Shown here piece after piece: positions 1 through 8,880 of a stretch of DNA of 64,000 nt. Numbering within the stretch: the stretch's first letter is position 1; each line of letters begins with the position of its first letter. The position numbers were made by a program, and so were the translations under genes. The notes below the pieces were generated by a model. The model did not search any database, was not told where the DNA came from, and worked only from the letters and a program-made list of their open reading frames with translations. The stretch is from Thermohalobaculum sp965263335 (GTDB taxonomy: Bacteria; Pseudomonadota; Alphaproteobacteria; Rhodobacterales; Rhodobacteraceae), in the NCBI GenBank assembly GCA_965263335.1, contig CBDHHE010000001.1, forward strand, positions 5,022,001 to 5,086,000. Reading direction: 5' to 3'.

Positions 1-203
1 GTCTGGACTGGTCGATGCGTCGAGATCACCTGGCCGGTGCGCTTGGGGCCGCGCTCTGGAAGCACATCGGAGCAGTTGGATGGGCCGAACGCGTTGGTGA
101 CAGCCGCGCCGTGAGATTCACGGAGCCGGGACGCTCGGCATTCCTGATGACGTTTGCGCCGGGCCGAAAACCGGCGCTCAAAGATCAGACCGGATCGAAC
201 TGA
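1..203 (+). CDS. ArsR-type HTH regulator, C-terminal fragment
   Basis: This is the last 66 codons of a gene that begins before the window; the frame is open from base 3 and ends with TGA at 201-203. The visible residues LDWSMRRDHLAGALG, then a segment ending SRAVRFTEPGR, match the C-terminal winged-helix end of a common ArsR-family regulator type, which usually reads C-L-D-W-x-x-R-R-x-H-L-A-G-A-L-G. The DNA-recognition helix is off the window, so target and ligand cannot be judged. It converges with the downstream short-chain dehydrogenase gene and overlaps its 3' end by about 19 bp. Family assignment is by motif memory only. Confidence 0.7.
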   Translation, partial: LDWSMRRDHLAGALGAALWKHIGAVGWAERVGDSRAVRFTEPGRSAFLMTFAPGRKPALKDQTGSN

Positions 204-913
204 GTCCCGCCATAACTCTGCTCGGTTGGCTGCAGTTCGATTGTCGATACGTTCACATGCTGGGGCGCTGAGATCGCGTAGAGAACCGCTGCGCCCACAT
301 CCTCGGCAGAGAGGTCCCGAATGCCGGTTTCTTTCACACGAGCAGCCTCGACAGCGTCGCTGATCGCGATGTTGTAGAACTCCGTGCGCACGCGGCCCGG
401 CCTGATGTCAGTTACGCGGATCCCCGTGCCCCTGAGTTCAAGGCGCAAGTTCTCGCCCAGCAAGCGGACCGCAGCCTTCGTCCCGCCGTAGACCGACATC
501 TGCGAAGGATAGAGCGCTGCCACCGAGCCGATGTTGACGATGTGACCGCGTCTGCGGGCGGACATGCCGGTCAATACAAGCCCCGTGAGGTGGAGCAGGC
601 CGAGCACATTCGTCTCGACGGTCTCGGCCACGTCCTTGCGCGACTGATTGGCAAGCCCGTCGAGCCCGGTTCCGCGGCCGGCATTGTTGATCAGAACGCC
701 GGGCTGTGCGATCTGCACGACTTCCGCCAGGCTGGCGATGTCCGTCATATCGGCCACATGAGTCCGGCAACCCGGCAGTCGCACCAAATCTGCAAGACGC
801 TCCGCACGACGGGCCATCGCGTGGACTTCGTAACCGGCATCGCAGAGCATTGTCACCACGCCGCGACCAATGCCGCTCGAGGCACCAGTCACCAGCACAC
901 GTGACGGTTCCAC
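185..913 (-). CDS. SDR family NAD(P)-dependent oxidoreductase
   Basis: Classical short-chain dehydrogenase of about 242 residues. It shows the nucleotide-binding TGASSGIG near the N-terminus, NNAG, a catalytic Ser in NIGSVAALYP and the Tyr-x3-Lys pair in YGGTK. It resembles the YdfG-like hydroxy-acid or ketone reductases, but the substrate cannot be told. A TTG further upstream extends the frame to 937; I prefer GTG at 913 because it lies 2 nt after the stop of the upstream gene and starts just before the Rossmann strand. It is cotranscribed with, and clearly a duplicate of, the upstream SDR: both end with a shared IELQPTEQS segment. Confidence 0.85.
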   Translation of the reverse strand: MEPSRVLVTGASSGIGRGVVTMLCDAGYEVHAMARRAERLADLVRLPGCRTHVADMTDIASLAEVVQIAQPGVLINNAGRGTGLDGLANQSRKDVAETVETNVLGLLHLTGLVLTGMSARRRGHIVNIGSVAALYPSQMSVYGGTKAAVRLLGENLRLELRGTGIRVTDIRPGRVRTEFYNIAISDAVEAARVKETGIRDLSAEDVGAAVLYAISAPQHVNVSTIELQPTEQSYGGTQFDPV

Positions 914-915
914 GA

Positions 916-1674
916 TCAGGTGTGCTCGTCGGACCAATCGACGGGATCAAAGCGGGTCGCGCCAAAGCTCTGTTCCGTCGGCTGGAGTTCGATCATTTGC
1001 ACATTCACATGGGGTGGCGCTTTGACCGCGAAAGCGATCGATGCGGCGATGTCCTCTGATTGCAGGATTCTTGCGGGCACGTCAGTCACAGTTGCCCGTG
1101 TCTGCTCATCGGGAAAGGCGACATCGAAGAATTCCGTCGCGACGCGGCCGGGACAAATCTCTGTGACCCGGATGCCGGTCCCTCGCAACTCGATTCGGAG
1201 GTTCTGCGAGATCAGGTGCACCGCACCTTTCGAACCGCCATAAACCGCTGAATTTATAGGATAGAGCCCCGCGACCGAGCCAATGTTCACGACATGCCCG
1301 CGGCCGCGGGCGATCATGCCGGGCAGGAGGATGCGCAACACGTCGAGCAGTGCTGTGACGTTGGTTCCGATGGTTCGCTCAAGGTCTTCGCGGCTAGCCG
1401 CCGCGAGCCCTCCCATCCCGGCGCCGAGACCCGCATTGTTCACGATCACGTCCGGCTTCAGAACCGACAGGGCCGCCTCTGTTGCCGGTCCGTCCATCAG
1501 GTCCACGACGACGGGTACGCACCCGGTTTCCGCGGCGAGAGCGTCCAGCTTCTCGGCACGGCGCGCGGTTGCCCAGACCTTCAGGCCCTCGGCGCACAGA
1601 GCGCGTACTGTTGCAGCACCGATCCCGCTTGATCCGCCAGTGACAAGTGCCGTCTCATAAGGTTGCCCAGCCAT
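916..1674 (-). CDS. SDR family NAD(P)-dependent oxidoreductase
   Basis: Classical SDR of 252 residues, first gene of the tandem SDR pair. Motifs are TGGSSGIG for dinucleotide binding, NNAG, NIGSVAGLYP with the catalytic Ser, and YGGSK with the Tyr/Lys pair. The start at 1674 is supported by AAAGGAAAT just upstream; longer in-frame starts lack such a site and would add a low-complexity tail. Sequence is close to the downstream copy along its whole length, so this is a local gene duplication. The same family holds 3-hydroxyacid and steroid or sugar dehydrogenases, so no substrate is assigned. Confidence 0.87.
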   Translation of the reverse strand: MAGQPYETALVTGGSSGIGAATVRALCAEGLKVWATARRAEKLDALAAETGCVPVVVDLMDGPATEAALSVLKPDVIVNNAGLGAGMGGLAAASREDLERTIGTNVTALLDVLRILLPGMIARGRGHVVNIGSVAGLYPINSAVYGGSKGAVHLISQNLRIELRGTGIRVTEICPGRVATEFFDVAFPDEQTRATVTDVPARILQSEDIAASIAFAVKAPPHVNVQMIELQPTEQSFGATRFDPVDWSDEHT

Positions 1675-1981
1675 CAATTTCCTTTCAGGCTCGGCGCGGA
1701 ACCGCAACTCGCGATCTTTGTGCATCGCGCAGGGATTGCGTCCGCAACCGCATTCCGGTTGACTCTTTAGCGTGCTCGCGACCGCATGAATACCACGACA
1801 TTTCGGCGAGCACACTCAAGCGGTCCGGGTTCTCTGGCAGCCCCTTCGGATGTCCCGTCGGAGTGGGAAGACCGCCGTTTGCAATCAGGACCACACGAGC
1901 GATCGAGCCGGAGGCGCTGAGCGCGAGGCGAAATCGTCTCCGATCTGCGGCAGCAGAGCGGAGCCCGCCAGACACCAGCGC
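1675..1981. other. 307-bp gap without a convincing gene
   Basis: This gap lies between the start of the first SDR gene and the stop of hemF, both on the minus strand. It must hold the SDR promoter and any hemF terminator. Open frames occur on both strands, but none has a recognisable domain, a good ribosome site or conservation that I can see, and no clear hairpin with a T-run is visible. Confidence 0.5.
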
Positions 1982-2875
1982 TCAGGGCCAGCTCGCCAGC
2001 GGCGGCATGCTCATCAGCACCGCCTCGATGTTGTGCCCGGTCTCAAGACCAAAGCGGGTGCCGCGGTCATAGACTAGGTTGAACTCTGCATATCGCCCAC
2101 GGCGGAACAGCTGATGGGCCCGGTCCGCGTCGGTCCAAGTCTCGAACATCCGCTTGACTGTGATCGGCACGAAGGCCTTCAAGAAGGCACGGCCGACGTC
2201 TTGCGTGAAGGCGAAATCCGCCTCCCAGTCACCGTTGCAGAGATCATCATAGAATATGCCGCCGACACCGCGCGCTTCACCTCTGTGGCGGATCATGAAG
2301 TAATCATCCGCCCATGCCTTGAACCGCGGGTAGTAGTCAGCGTCGTGTGCCTCGCACGCCTCTTGAAGTTGCGCGTGGAAGAATGTCGTGTCCTCGTCGA
2401 CGGGCACCATCGGGTTGAGATCCGAACCGCCCCCGAACCACCAGGCACCGGGGGTCCAGAACATGCGCGTGTTCATGTGAACCGCAGGGCACTTGGGTGA
2501 GCGCATATGCGCCACCAGAGAGATGCCTGACGCCCAGAAGCGCGGGTCCTCTGCAAGCCCATTGATCTCGCGTCGCGCGGTCAAGCTCTTCTGCGCCCGC
2601 TCACCCAGTTGTCCCTGGACGGTCGAGACGTTCACGCCGACCTTTTCAAAGCAACGACCCCCGCGCATGACACTCATCACGCCGCCGCCATGATCGCCTT
2701 CACCCTCGCCGGCGCGTTTGGTCTCGGTGCGTTCGAACCGTCCTGCGCTGAGGTCGGCAAACGGCCCTTCAGTCTGGCGATCCTCGAGATCCTCGAACGC
2801 CGCGCAAATGTCGTCGCGAAGTTTTGCAAACCATGTGCTGGCGCGTGCACGCTCTTCCTGCATCATTTCAGCCAT
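1982..2875 (-). CDS. hemF: Oxygen-dependent coproporphyrinogen III oxidase
   Basis: HemF decarboxylates two propionate side chains of coproporphyrinogen III to give protoporphyrinogen IX, using O2, in cytosolic haem synthesis. The 297-residue product matches the usual length near 300. Family segments visible are CPAVHMNTRMFW, WWFGGGSDLNP, the HxRGEARGVGGIFYDDL block and the C-terminal YDRGTRFGLETG. The start at 2875 (MAEMMQEE) follows a GGGTGGGAAGACGG purine-rich stretch; the longer frame to 2992 adds residues not typical of HemF. It is divergent from the ABC pair across about 260 bp and is followed by the SDR genes. Confidence 0.95.
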   Translation of the reverse strand: MAEMMQEERARASTWFAKLRDDICAAFEDLEDRQTEGPFADLSAGRFERTETKRAGEGEGDHGGGVMSVMRGGRCFEKVGVNVSTVQGQLGERAQKSLTARREINGLAEDPRFWASGISLVAHMRSPKCPAVHMNTRMFWTPGAWWFGGGSDLNPMVPVDEDTTFFHAQLQEACEAHDADYYPRFKAWADDYFMIRHRGEARGVGGIFYDDLCNGDWEADFAFTQDVGRAFLKAFVPITVKRMFETWTDADRAHQLFRRGRYAEFNLVYDRGTRFGLETGHNIEAVLMSMPPLASWP

Positions 2876-3137
2876 CTGCCGTCTTCCCACCCTCGGAACC
2901 AGTTTGGGCCGGAATAGCGGGGGAGGCTGAGGCGATGCAACAAATGCTTGCTCGACCCTTCGACGGAATCGCGTTAAGACCCTGCCGGACATACGCGGGA
3001 GGTTCCCGATGCTACGGATGTTCGATCACTGCACACCAAGCTGAGCGGCGCTATCCGGCAGCGCTCCGCCTGTGACAACCGCTCAACCTCGCGGTGCGCA
3101 GTGAAGCTTCCCAGCAGTCCAGGCCCCGGATGGTGTC

Positions 3138-5003
3138 ATGTTTCGATTCTTTGAAAATCTGATTGATCCTTATCAGCCCTACGATGAGCGTGCCGAGCTT
3201 CCGAACCGGTTGCTGCCGTTCTACGCCACCATGTTGTGGCCGGCGCGCAAACTGATCCTGGCCTCGATGCTGCTGGGGCTCGTCTTCGCACTCGCTGAGG
3301 CGGCTCTGATCCGCTACGCGGGGCAGCTTGTGGATGTGCTGAGCGAGACCCCGCCGGACAAGCTCTGGGCTGAACACAGCGCACTCCTGATGTGGATGAT
3401 CGCTGTGGCGCTTCTGATCCGACCTGCGGTGCTGATCTTGGACAATTTGATCATGAGCCAGGGATTTTACGCGCCCATGGGCGCGCTGATCCGGTGGCGA
3501 ACGCACCGAAAGATGCTTCGCCAGTCGCTCTCGTTCTTCACCGATGACTTTGCAGGCCGGATCGCGAACAAGCAGATCCAGCTCGCCCCGGCGATGAATG
3601 ACTCGGTGCATCAGATGATCGAGGTGTGCTGGCACGCGCTTGTCTATTGTGTCGGCGTGGCGATCGTGCTGGCGGAAGCAGACACGCGTCTCCTGATCCC
3701 GTTCGGGCTCTGGTTTCTTGGCTTCCTCGCCGTCTCGGCGTGGTTTCTTCCCGCGGTGACCCGCAGCGGCAAACAGGTGGCGGAGGCACGCTCGATGCTC
3801 GCTGGCCGCATCGTCGACAGCTACACCAACATCCAGACCGTCAAACTCTTTGCACACGGGCGCGAGGAGGAAGACTACGCCCGCGCAGCGATGGAGGACT
3901 TCCGCTGGACCTTTCACAAGCAGACGCGGGTTTTCACCTGGCTCGTGATCCTGCTGATGGGGCTGCAGGCAATCCTGCTGGGTGGGGTCATCGGGTACGC
4001 GGTGTATCTTTGGTCGGTGAGCGCAATCACGGTCGGCGCGGTCGCTGCGACGGTGGCGCTCGTTCTGCGAATGCTCGGCATGATGGACTGGATCATGTGG
4101 ACGCTGTCCATGCTTTTCCAAAACATTGGCACCGCTCAGGAGGGCATACAGACCGTGTCTCAGCCGCTGCGCCTAGCCGACACGGAGAACGCCCCAAACC
4201 TTGCGCTGAGCGAAGGCCGGATCGCCTTTCAGCGGGTTACTCATCTCTATGGCCAACAAGCGGGGGGCGTGGTCGAAATCGACCTGCAGGTTGCCGGCGG
4301 CGAGCGTGTGGGTCTTGTCGGGCGGTCGGGCGCCGGAAAATCCACTTTGGTCAATCTGGCGCTCAGGTTCTTCGATCCGGACAAGGGAAAGGTGCTGATC
4401 GATGGGCAAGATCTGGCGGGCACCACTCAGGATTCCGTGCGTGCCGCGATCTCGATGGTGACCCAGGACACGGCTCTCCTGCACCGCTCGATTGCGGAGA
4501 ACATCCGATATGGCCGACCGGATGCTGATGAAGAGATGCTTTGGGAGGCGGCCCGGAAAGTACGCGCGGACAGTTTTATAGAAGGTCTCGTGGATCGCGA
4601 CGGTCGGCGTGGTATGGAGGCGCATGTGGGGGAGCGCGGCGTGCGCCTCTCCGGCGGTCAGCGTCAGCGGATCGCATTGGCCCGCGCCGTGCTCAAGGAC
4701 GCGCCAATTCTGATTCTGGACGAGGCGACATCTGCCCTAGATTCGGAGGTGGAGGCCGAAATTCAGCAGGCTCTCTATGAATTTATGGAGGGCAAGACGG
4801 TGATCGCCATCGCGCACCGGCTGTCCACCATTCAAAGGATGGACCGCATCGTGGTGCTTGACGAAGGCCGCATCGTCGAGGAGGGACGACACGAAGAACT
4901 GCTGGCTGCCGGTCGTCTCTATGCACGGTTCTGGGAGCGGCAGTCCGGCGGGCTGATTTGCGTCGACGCCCCTGATGGCCGGGGCACGGAGGCCGCAGGC
5001 TGA
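3138..5003 (+). CDS. ABC exporter half-transporter, TMD-NBD (first of pair)
   Basis: A 621-residue type IV ABC exporter subunit. The N-terminal half (about residues 30-330) has six hydrophobic membrane spans, and the C-terminal half is the ATPase with Walker A GRSGAGKST, Q-loop VTQDTAL, signature LSGGQRQR, Walker B ILILDEATSALDS and switch His in AIAHRLST. The stop overlaps the next start as TGATG, so the two halves are translationally coupled and probably assemble as a heterodimer in the inner membrane. Both ATPase sites look complete. Substrate is unknown; lipid, peptide or drug export are all possible. Confidence 0.9.
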   Translation: MFRFFENLIDPYQPYDERAELPNRLLPFYATMLWPARKLILASMLLGLVFALAEAALIRYAGQLVDVLSETPPDKLWAEHSALLMWMIAVALLIRPAVLILDNLIMSQGFYAPMGALIRWRTHRKMLRQSLSFFTDDFAGRIANKQIQLAPAMNDSVHQMIEVCWHALVYCVGVAIVLAEADTRLLIPFGLWFLGFLAVSAWFLPAVTRSGKQVAEARSMLAGRIVDSYTNIQTVKLFAHGREEEDYARAAMEDFRWTFHKQTRVFTWLVILLMGLQAILLGGVIGYAVYLWSVSAITVGAVAATVALVLRMLGMMDWIMWTLSMLFQNIGTAQEGIQTVSQPLRLADTENAPNLALSEGRIAFQRVTHLYGQQAGGVVEIDLQVAGGERVGLVGRSGAGKSTLVNLALRFFDPDKGKVLIDGQDLAGTTQDSVRAAISMVTQDTALLHRSIAENIRYGRPDADEEMLWEAARKVRADSFIEGLVDRDGRRGMEAHVGERGVRLSGGQRQRIALARAVLKDAPILILDEATSALDSEVEAEIQQALYEFMEGKTVIAIAHRLSTIQRMDRIVVLDEGRIVEEGRHEELLAAGRLYARFWERQSGGLICVDAPDGRGTEAAG

Positions 5004-6838
5004 TGAGTTGGTTCGAACGCCTCATAGATCCCTTCCCGACGGATCGCACGCCGCCGCCACAGACGCTTTGGGCGTTTCTCCGCTGGTCTCTAAGGGGCAC
5101 AGAACGCGCAATGGCCTGGGTGCTTGCGCTCGCTTTGGTGCTGGGCTTCTCGGAGGCCGTCGGCGCAGTGCTGATCGGCTGGGTGGTCGATCAGGCAGCG
5201 GTGCTGCAACCCTCCGAAATGCTGTCAGAGCATGGGCTTGAGCTCGGCCTGATCCTCGTCTTTTTCCTCGCCGTGCGTCCCGCGCTGATGATCGTCTCGA
5301 GTGGTCTCGTCTCACGCGGCATGGTGCCGGCACTCCCTCAGCTGGGGATTTGGCGGCTGCATCGACATACGCTGGGCCAGAGCCTCGAGTTCTTCGAGAA
5401 CGATTTCGCAGGACGCATCAGCCAGAAGCAGATGCAGAGCGCGGTCGCAATCAATGATGTCGTGGTCGAGTTCCTCAATTCCATCAGTTTTGGTGCGGCC
5501 TCCCTGATCGGTGCGATGGTGGTGCTGGCAGGTGCCGACGCGCGGCTCGCAGCGGCCCTTGCGCTCTGGTTTGCGGCCTATCTGGTGTGGATCGTCTGGC
5601 ACCTGCCGCGCCTGCGCGTTCTGGCTGCAGCACGGGCCGAGGCGCGAGCGGCGGTCTCGGGACAGCTGGTCGACTCAATCACCAACATCACAACGGTGAA
5701 GCTCTTCGCGCATGCCGAACGGGAAGAGGAAGCCGCACACGACTCGCTATCCCGCTACAGGGTGGCATCGCTGGCTTTCGGCCGACAGGCATGGGTGTTT
5801 CGCAGCGGACTTTCGATCCTCGCAGGCATCCTGCCGGCCGGCCTGATCGCACTTGGCATCTGGTTGTGGGCGATCGGGGACGCGGGGCCCGGCACAATCG
5901 CGATGGCGGCGATGCTGTCGACAAGGCTCAGTCAGATGTCCGGTTGGATCTCGTTCACGGCGATGGGGATATTCGCCAATCTTGGCGTGGCCGAGGATGG
6001 CATGCGGACCCTCAGCCCGGCACACGGCATCGTCGATGCACCCGATGCCGTACGTCCGCTCCAGTCCGCAGGAGCTCTTCGGTTCGAGGCTGTGCACTTT
6101 CGCTATGGCCGTCCGGGTGGTGGCGGACTGCACGGTCTCTCGCTTGATATTGAACCTGGCGAGCGCGTGGCGCTGGTCGGACGCTCGGGCGCAGGCAAGT
6201 CGACAGTCATCCGCCTGCTTGCTCGGCTGCACGATGTCGAGGAGGGTCGCATTCTTCTCGATGGCGTCGATCTCAGGGAGCTTGCACAGAACGATCTGCG
6301 CCGGCAGATCGCGGTGGTGACGCAAGAGACGGCAATGTTCAACCGCTCGGCGCTGGACAATATTCTGTACGGCCAGCCGGACGCGGGACGTGAGGCCGCG
6401 ATTGCCGCGGCGAAGGCTGCGGAGGCGCATGACTTCATCACGGGTCTGCGTGACTATCGTGGTCGGGAGAGCTACGACGCCTATCTCGGCGAGCGCGGTG
6501 TCAAGCTCTCGGGCGGGCAACGCCAGCGCATTGCGCTCGCACGGGCGATCCTGAAGGACGCGCCGATCCTCGTGCTTGATGAGGCAACGTCGGCGCTCGA
6601 CTCCGAGGCAGAAGCGGCGATCCAGCGGGCACTTGGCCGATTGATGGAGGGCAAAACCGTGCTTGCGATCGCGCACCGGCTTTCGACCATTCGCCGGATG
6701 GATCGCATTGTTGTTCTGGATGCGGGCCGGATCGCCGAGGAGGGAGCTCACGATGCGCTCCTGGCCGAGGACGGGCTGTATGCTCAGTTCTGGCAGCGCC
6801 AGGCGGGGGAGCAGATCAGTCTCGATGCCGCCGAGTGA
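5003..6838 (+). CDS. ABC exporter half-transporter, TMD-NBD (second of pair)
   Basis: A 611-residue ABC exporter subunit paralogous to the one just upstream, sharing even the N-terminal pattern F-x-x-L-I-D-P-F/Y. Six membrane spans are followed by an ATPase domain with GRSGAGKST, VTQETAMF, LSGGQRQRIALARAIL, LVLDEATSALDS and AIAHRLST. ATG at 5003 sits inside the upstream stop (TGATG). Intact catalytic motifs in both halves argue against the degenerate-site heterodimer type and leave homodimers possible. There is no regulator or processing enzyme next door to suggest a substrate. Confidence 0.9.
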   Translation: MSWFERLIDPFPTDRTPPPQTLWAFLRWSLRGTERAMAWVLALALVLGFSEAVGAVLIGWVVDQAAVLQPSEMLSEHGLELGLILVFFLAVRPALMIVSSGLVSRGMVPALPQLGIWRLHRHTLGQSLEFFENDFAGRISQKQMQSAVAINDVVVEFLNSISFGAASLIGAMVVLAGADARLAAALALWFAAYLVWIVWHLPRLRVLAAARAEARAAVSGQLVDSITNITTVKLFAHAEREEEAAHDSLSRYRVASLAFGRQAWVFRSGLSILAGILPAGLIALGIWLWAIGDAGPGTIAMAAMLSTRLSQMSGWISFTAMGIFANLGVAEDGMRTLSPAHGIVDAPDAVRPLQSAGALRFEAVHFRYGRPGGGGLHGLSLDIEPGERVALVGRSGAGKSTVIRLLARLHDVEEGRILLDGVDLRELAQNDLRRQIAVVTQETAMFNRSALDNILYGQPDAGREAAIAAAKAAEAHDFITGLRDYRGRESYDAYLGERGVKLSGGQRQRIALARAILKDAPILVLDEATSALDSEAEAAIQRALGRLMEGKTVLAIAHRLSTIRRMDRIVVLDAGRIAEEGAHDALLAEDGLYAQFWQRQAGEQISLDAAE

Positions 6839-6847
6839 GCGTGCGGG

Positions 6848-7384
6848 TCAGCTTGCGCCACCCTCATCCAGACGTTGGCCATACTGTGTGAACTCGGGAC
6901 GGAAACCCGCCTGTTCGAAGGCCGTTGCAGACGCATCGTTGCCGGCCCAGATCACGGCAAGCAGATCGTCCGATCCAGACGCACGTGCTCTTGTCGCCAC
7001 CTCACGAAGCAACCACCGTGTATAGCCTTGGCGCTGATGTGCCGCGGCCACGGCGATGTCATCCACGAAGCAAACATCGCGTCCGAGGTGCACGAGCCCA
7101 ACCGGATACCGCGCAAAACGATAGAGGGCATAGGCAACAAGCTCCTCGTGTAATTCGATCCCGATGCCGTAGTGGGTGCGTCGCTTCCTCATGGACGCAA
7201 TTCTGGCGCGCCAACCGCGAAGATGTGGCCGGATCGATGCAATCACTGCGCGTTTGGCGGAGGTTTGCTTGAAGAGGTGAGGCTGACGCGCGTGGTGTTC
7301 GTCAAGCGTCGTGGCGCGCAACGCAAGGATCGCCGTCAGATGGCGGCGCTTGAGCTCAACGATATTACCCGGCGTCGTCGACAT
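6848..7384 (-). CDS. GNAT family N-acetyltransferase
   Basis: A 178-residue protein with the GNAT core: a strand ending FVDDIAVAAAHQRQGYTRWLL, in which the Q-R-Q-G-Y turn is the acetyl-CoA pyrophosphate loop (usually R/Q-x-x-G-x-G/A), and a C-terminal NDASATAFEQAGF helix-strand typical of the fold. The acceptor substrate is unknown. It ends 10 bp from the stop of the ABC pair and is convergent with it. The next gene on the minus strand, engB, ends about 60 bp upstream, so this may be the last gene of the yidC-MOSC-engB transcript. Confidence 0.8.
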   Translation of the reverse strand: MSTTPGNIVELKRRHLTAILALRATTLDEHHARQPHLFKQTSAKRAVIASIRPHLRGWRARIASMRKRRTHYGIGIELHEELVAYALYRFARYPVGLVHLGRDVCFVDDIAVAAAHQRQGYTRWLLREVATRARASGSDDLLAVIWAGNDASATAFEQAGFRPEFTQYGQRLDEGGAS

Positions 7385-7447
7385 CGGCGGAGGTTAACCC
7401 CGGTTTCCAATCGAACCAAGGCAGTCCCCGAACATCGGCCTACTGGC

Positions 7448-8107
7448 TCAGCGCCCGGCAAGCTCGGCGATCGTGGCACGCAGACGCTCGATGCCGATAC
7501 CTTTTTCCGATGCGGTTACAAGCAGCTCTGGATACGCCGCCGGGTGACGCGCCAGGTCGCGTTGAACCCCTGAGACAACGGCGTCCAGAGCACCGGCCTT
7601 TGGCTTGTCTGCCTTGGTCAGCACCACCTGGAACGAAACTGCGGAACGGTCCAGCAGTTCCATGATCTCTTGATCAACCGGTTTTATCCCGTGTCGGCTG
7701 TCGATCAGCACGAACGTCCGTGCCAGGCTGGCGCGTCCTGCGAGATAGTCCTTCAGCAGAACCTGCCAGGCGGAGACCTTGCTGAGCGGCGCCTTTGCGA
7801 ATCCATAGCCGGGCAAGTCGACCAGGTAACAGCGCTCGCCCAAGGCGAAATAGTTGATCTCCTGCGTACGCCCAGGCGTGCCGGAAGCGCGCGCAAGCCC
7901 CTTCGTTCCCGTCAGCGCATTGATGAGCGTGGACTTGCCGACGTTCGAACGGCCCGCAAAACAAACCTCGGCGCGGTCGCCGGGAGGCAGGCCGTCGATC
8001 GCCACCACACCTTTGAGAAATCGGCACTGCCCGGCAAACAGCAAGCGCCCGGCTTCGATTTCATCCTGCGTGCGATCGCCATCAACCGCGAAAGGAGCGG
8101 AGATCAT
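7448..8107 (-). CDS. engB: Ribosome biogenesis GTP-binding protein YihA/YsxC
   Basis: A 219-residue TrmE-Era-EngA-type GTPase needed for large-subunit ribosome assembly in the family. The G motifs run in order: G1 GRSNVGKST, G2 Thr in GTPGRTQ, G3 DLPGYG, G4 TKADK and G5 around TASEKG. GTPGRTQEINYF is diagnostic of the YihA/EngB group. The start is 6 nt after the MOSC stop, with AAAGGAGCGGAG just before it, so it is cotranscribed with MOSC and yidC. The order yidC-MOSC-engB is what Rhodobacterales genomes usually show. Confidence 0.95.
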   Translation of the reverse strand: MISAPFAVDGDRTQDEIEAGRLLFAGQCRFLKGVVAIDGLPPGDRAEVCFAGRSNVGKSTLINALTGTKGLARASGTPGRTQEINYFALGERCYLVDLPGYGFAKAPLSKVSAWQVLLKDYLAGRASLARTFVLIDSRHGIKPVDQEIMELLDRSAVSFQVVLTKADKPKAGALDAVVSGVQRDLARHPAAYPELLVTASEKGIGIERLRATIAELAGR

Positions 8108-8113
8108 GATCTG

Positions 8114-8869
8114 TCAGACGATCTCGACCGGATCGCCCGGCTGGATCGTGCCGCCCTCGACCACCTGAGCAAGCACGCCGAAATCCAGATGCCCAAGATG
8201 CGCGCGCAGGAAACTTGGGACCTGCACATCGCTTTCGCCCGTGAGCGGGTTGGCGGTTGTGGAGTTGCAACGCTCGCATCGCTCGATGATCTTGAGGCGT
8301 GCGCTGCCCACGCGCATTTCGCGGTCCACCAGGTCGAACTCCGCCCAGGGTTCCAAACCTTCGACCCATAGGTTCATGCGGAAGCGGATGGGCGCAAGCA
8401 CCACTCCGGCGATTTCACCAAGTGCGTCGCGGCTGGAGACCAGGCCAATCGAGACATGGGCATCCTCGCCATCGGTGAATGCGCCATCCAGCAAACGGCA
8501 GAGCCGGTAGGGCCCCGGTTGGCGCTCACCGGACAGTGGTGTCAGCCACTCCGTCAAGGCGTTGGCGCCTGACGGGTCGTCCGGATCGACATCGAGATTT
8601 GGCAGGTCGGGATGTGTCAGCCGGAGCCGCCGGCTCTGGTCGTTGTAGGCGGCTTTCAGCTGTGCGAGTGCCGGTACATGGCGCTGTGTGACGAAGTTTC
8701 GGCAGTGCAACCAGCCCGGCGCTTGCGGATCCCACTCTGCCTTGGGCAGCGCCACGGCCCAGGAACGGTCGAACGGCAGTCCGCGACCTGGTGTGAGCGT
8801 CGTCTGTGCCAGGGCTTCCTCACCAAGGCTTTTGACCGGGTGACGGTAGAGCGCATCGAGCTTTGCCAT
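8114..8869 (-). CDS. MOSC domain protein (YcbX/MOSC N-terminal barrel type)
   Basis: A 251-residue protein with an N-terminal MOSC beta-barrel domain (LYRHPVKSLGEE) followed by the MOSC sulfurase-C-terminal domain, which carries the conserved cysteine in ERCERCNSTTANP. Family members handle sulfur or molybdenum cofactor, and the YcbX type reduces N-hydroxylated compounds together with a reductase. No ferredoxin domain is fused here. The start is fixed by GGAGGGGCG eight bases upstream, and the gene lies 11 bp after the yidC stop. Its location between yidC and engB is conserved in relatives, although a functional link is not known. Confidence 0.85.
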   Translation of the reverse strand: MAKLDALYRHPVKSLGEEALAQTTLTPGRGLPFDRSWAVALPKAEWDPQAPGWLHCRNFVTQRHVPALAQLKAAYNDQSRRLRLTHPDLPNLDVDPDDPSGANALTEWLTPLSGERQPGPYRLCRLLDGAFTDGEDAHVSIGLVSSRDALGEIAGVVLAPIRFRMNLWVEGLEPWAEFDLVDREMRVGSARLKIIERCERCNSTTANPLTGESDVQVPSFLRAHLGHLDFGVLAQVVEGGTIQPGDPVEIV

Positions 8870-8880
8870 TTGCGCCCCTC

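Noticed and set aside
3051..4121. A 356-codon open frame on the minus strand
   Set aside because: Antisense to the first ABC half-transporter gene, with His/Arg-rich, low-information sequence.
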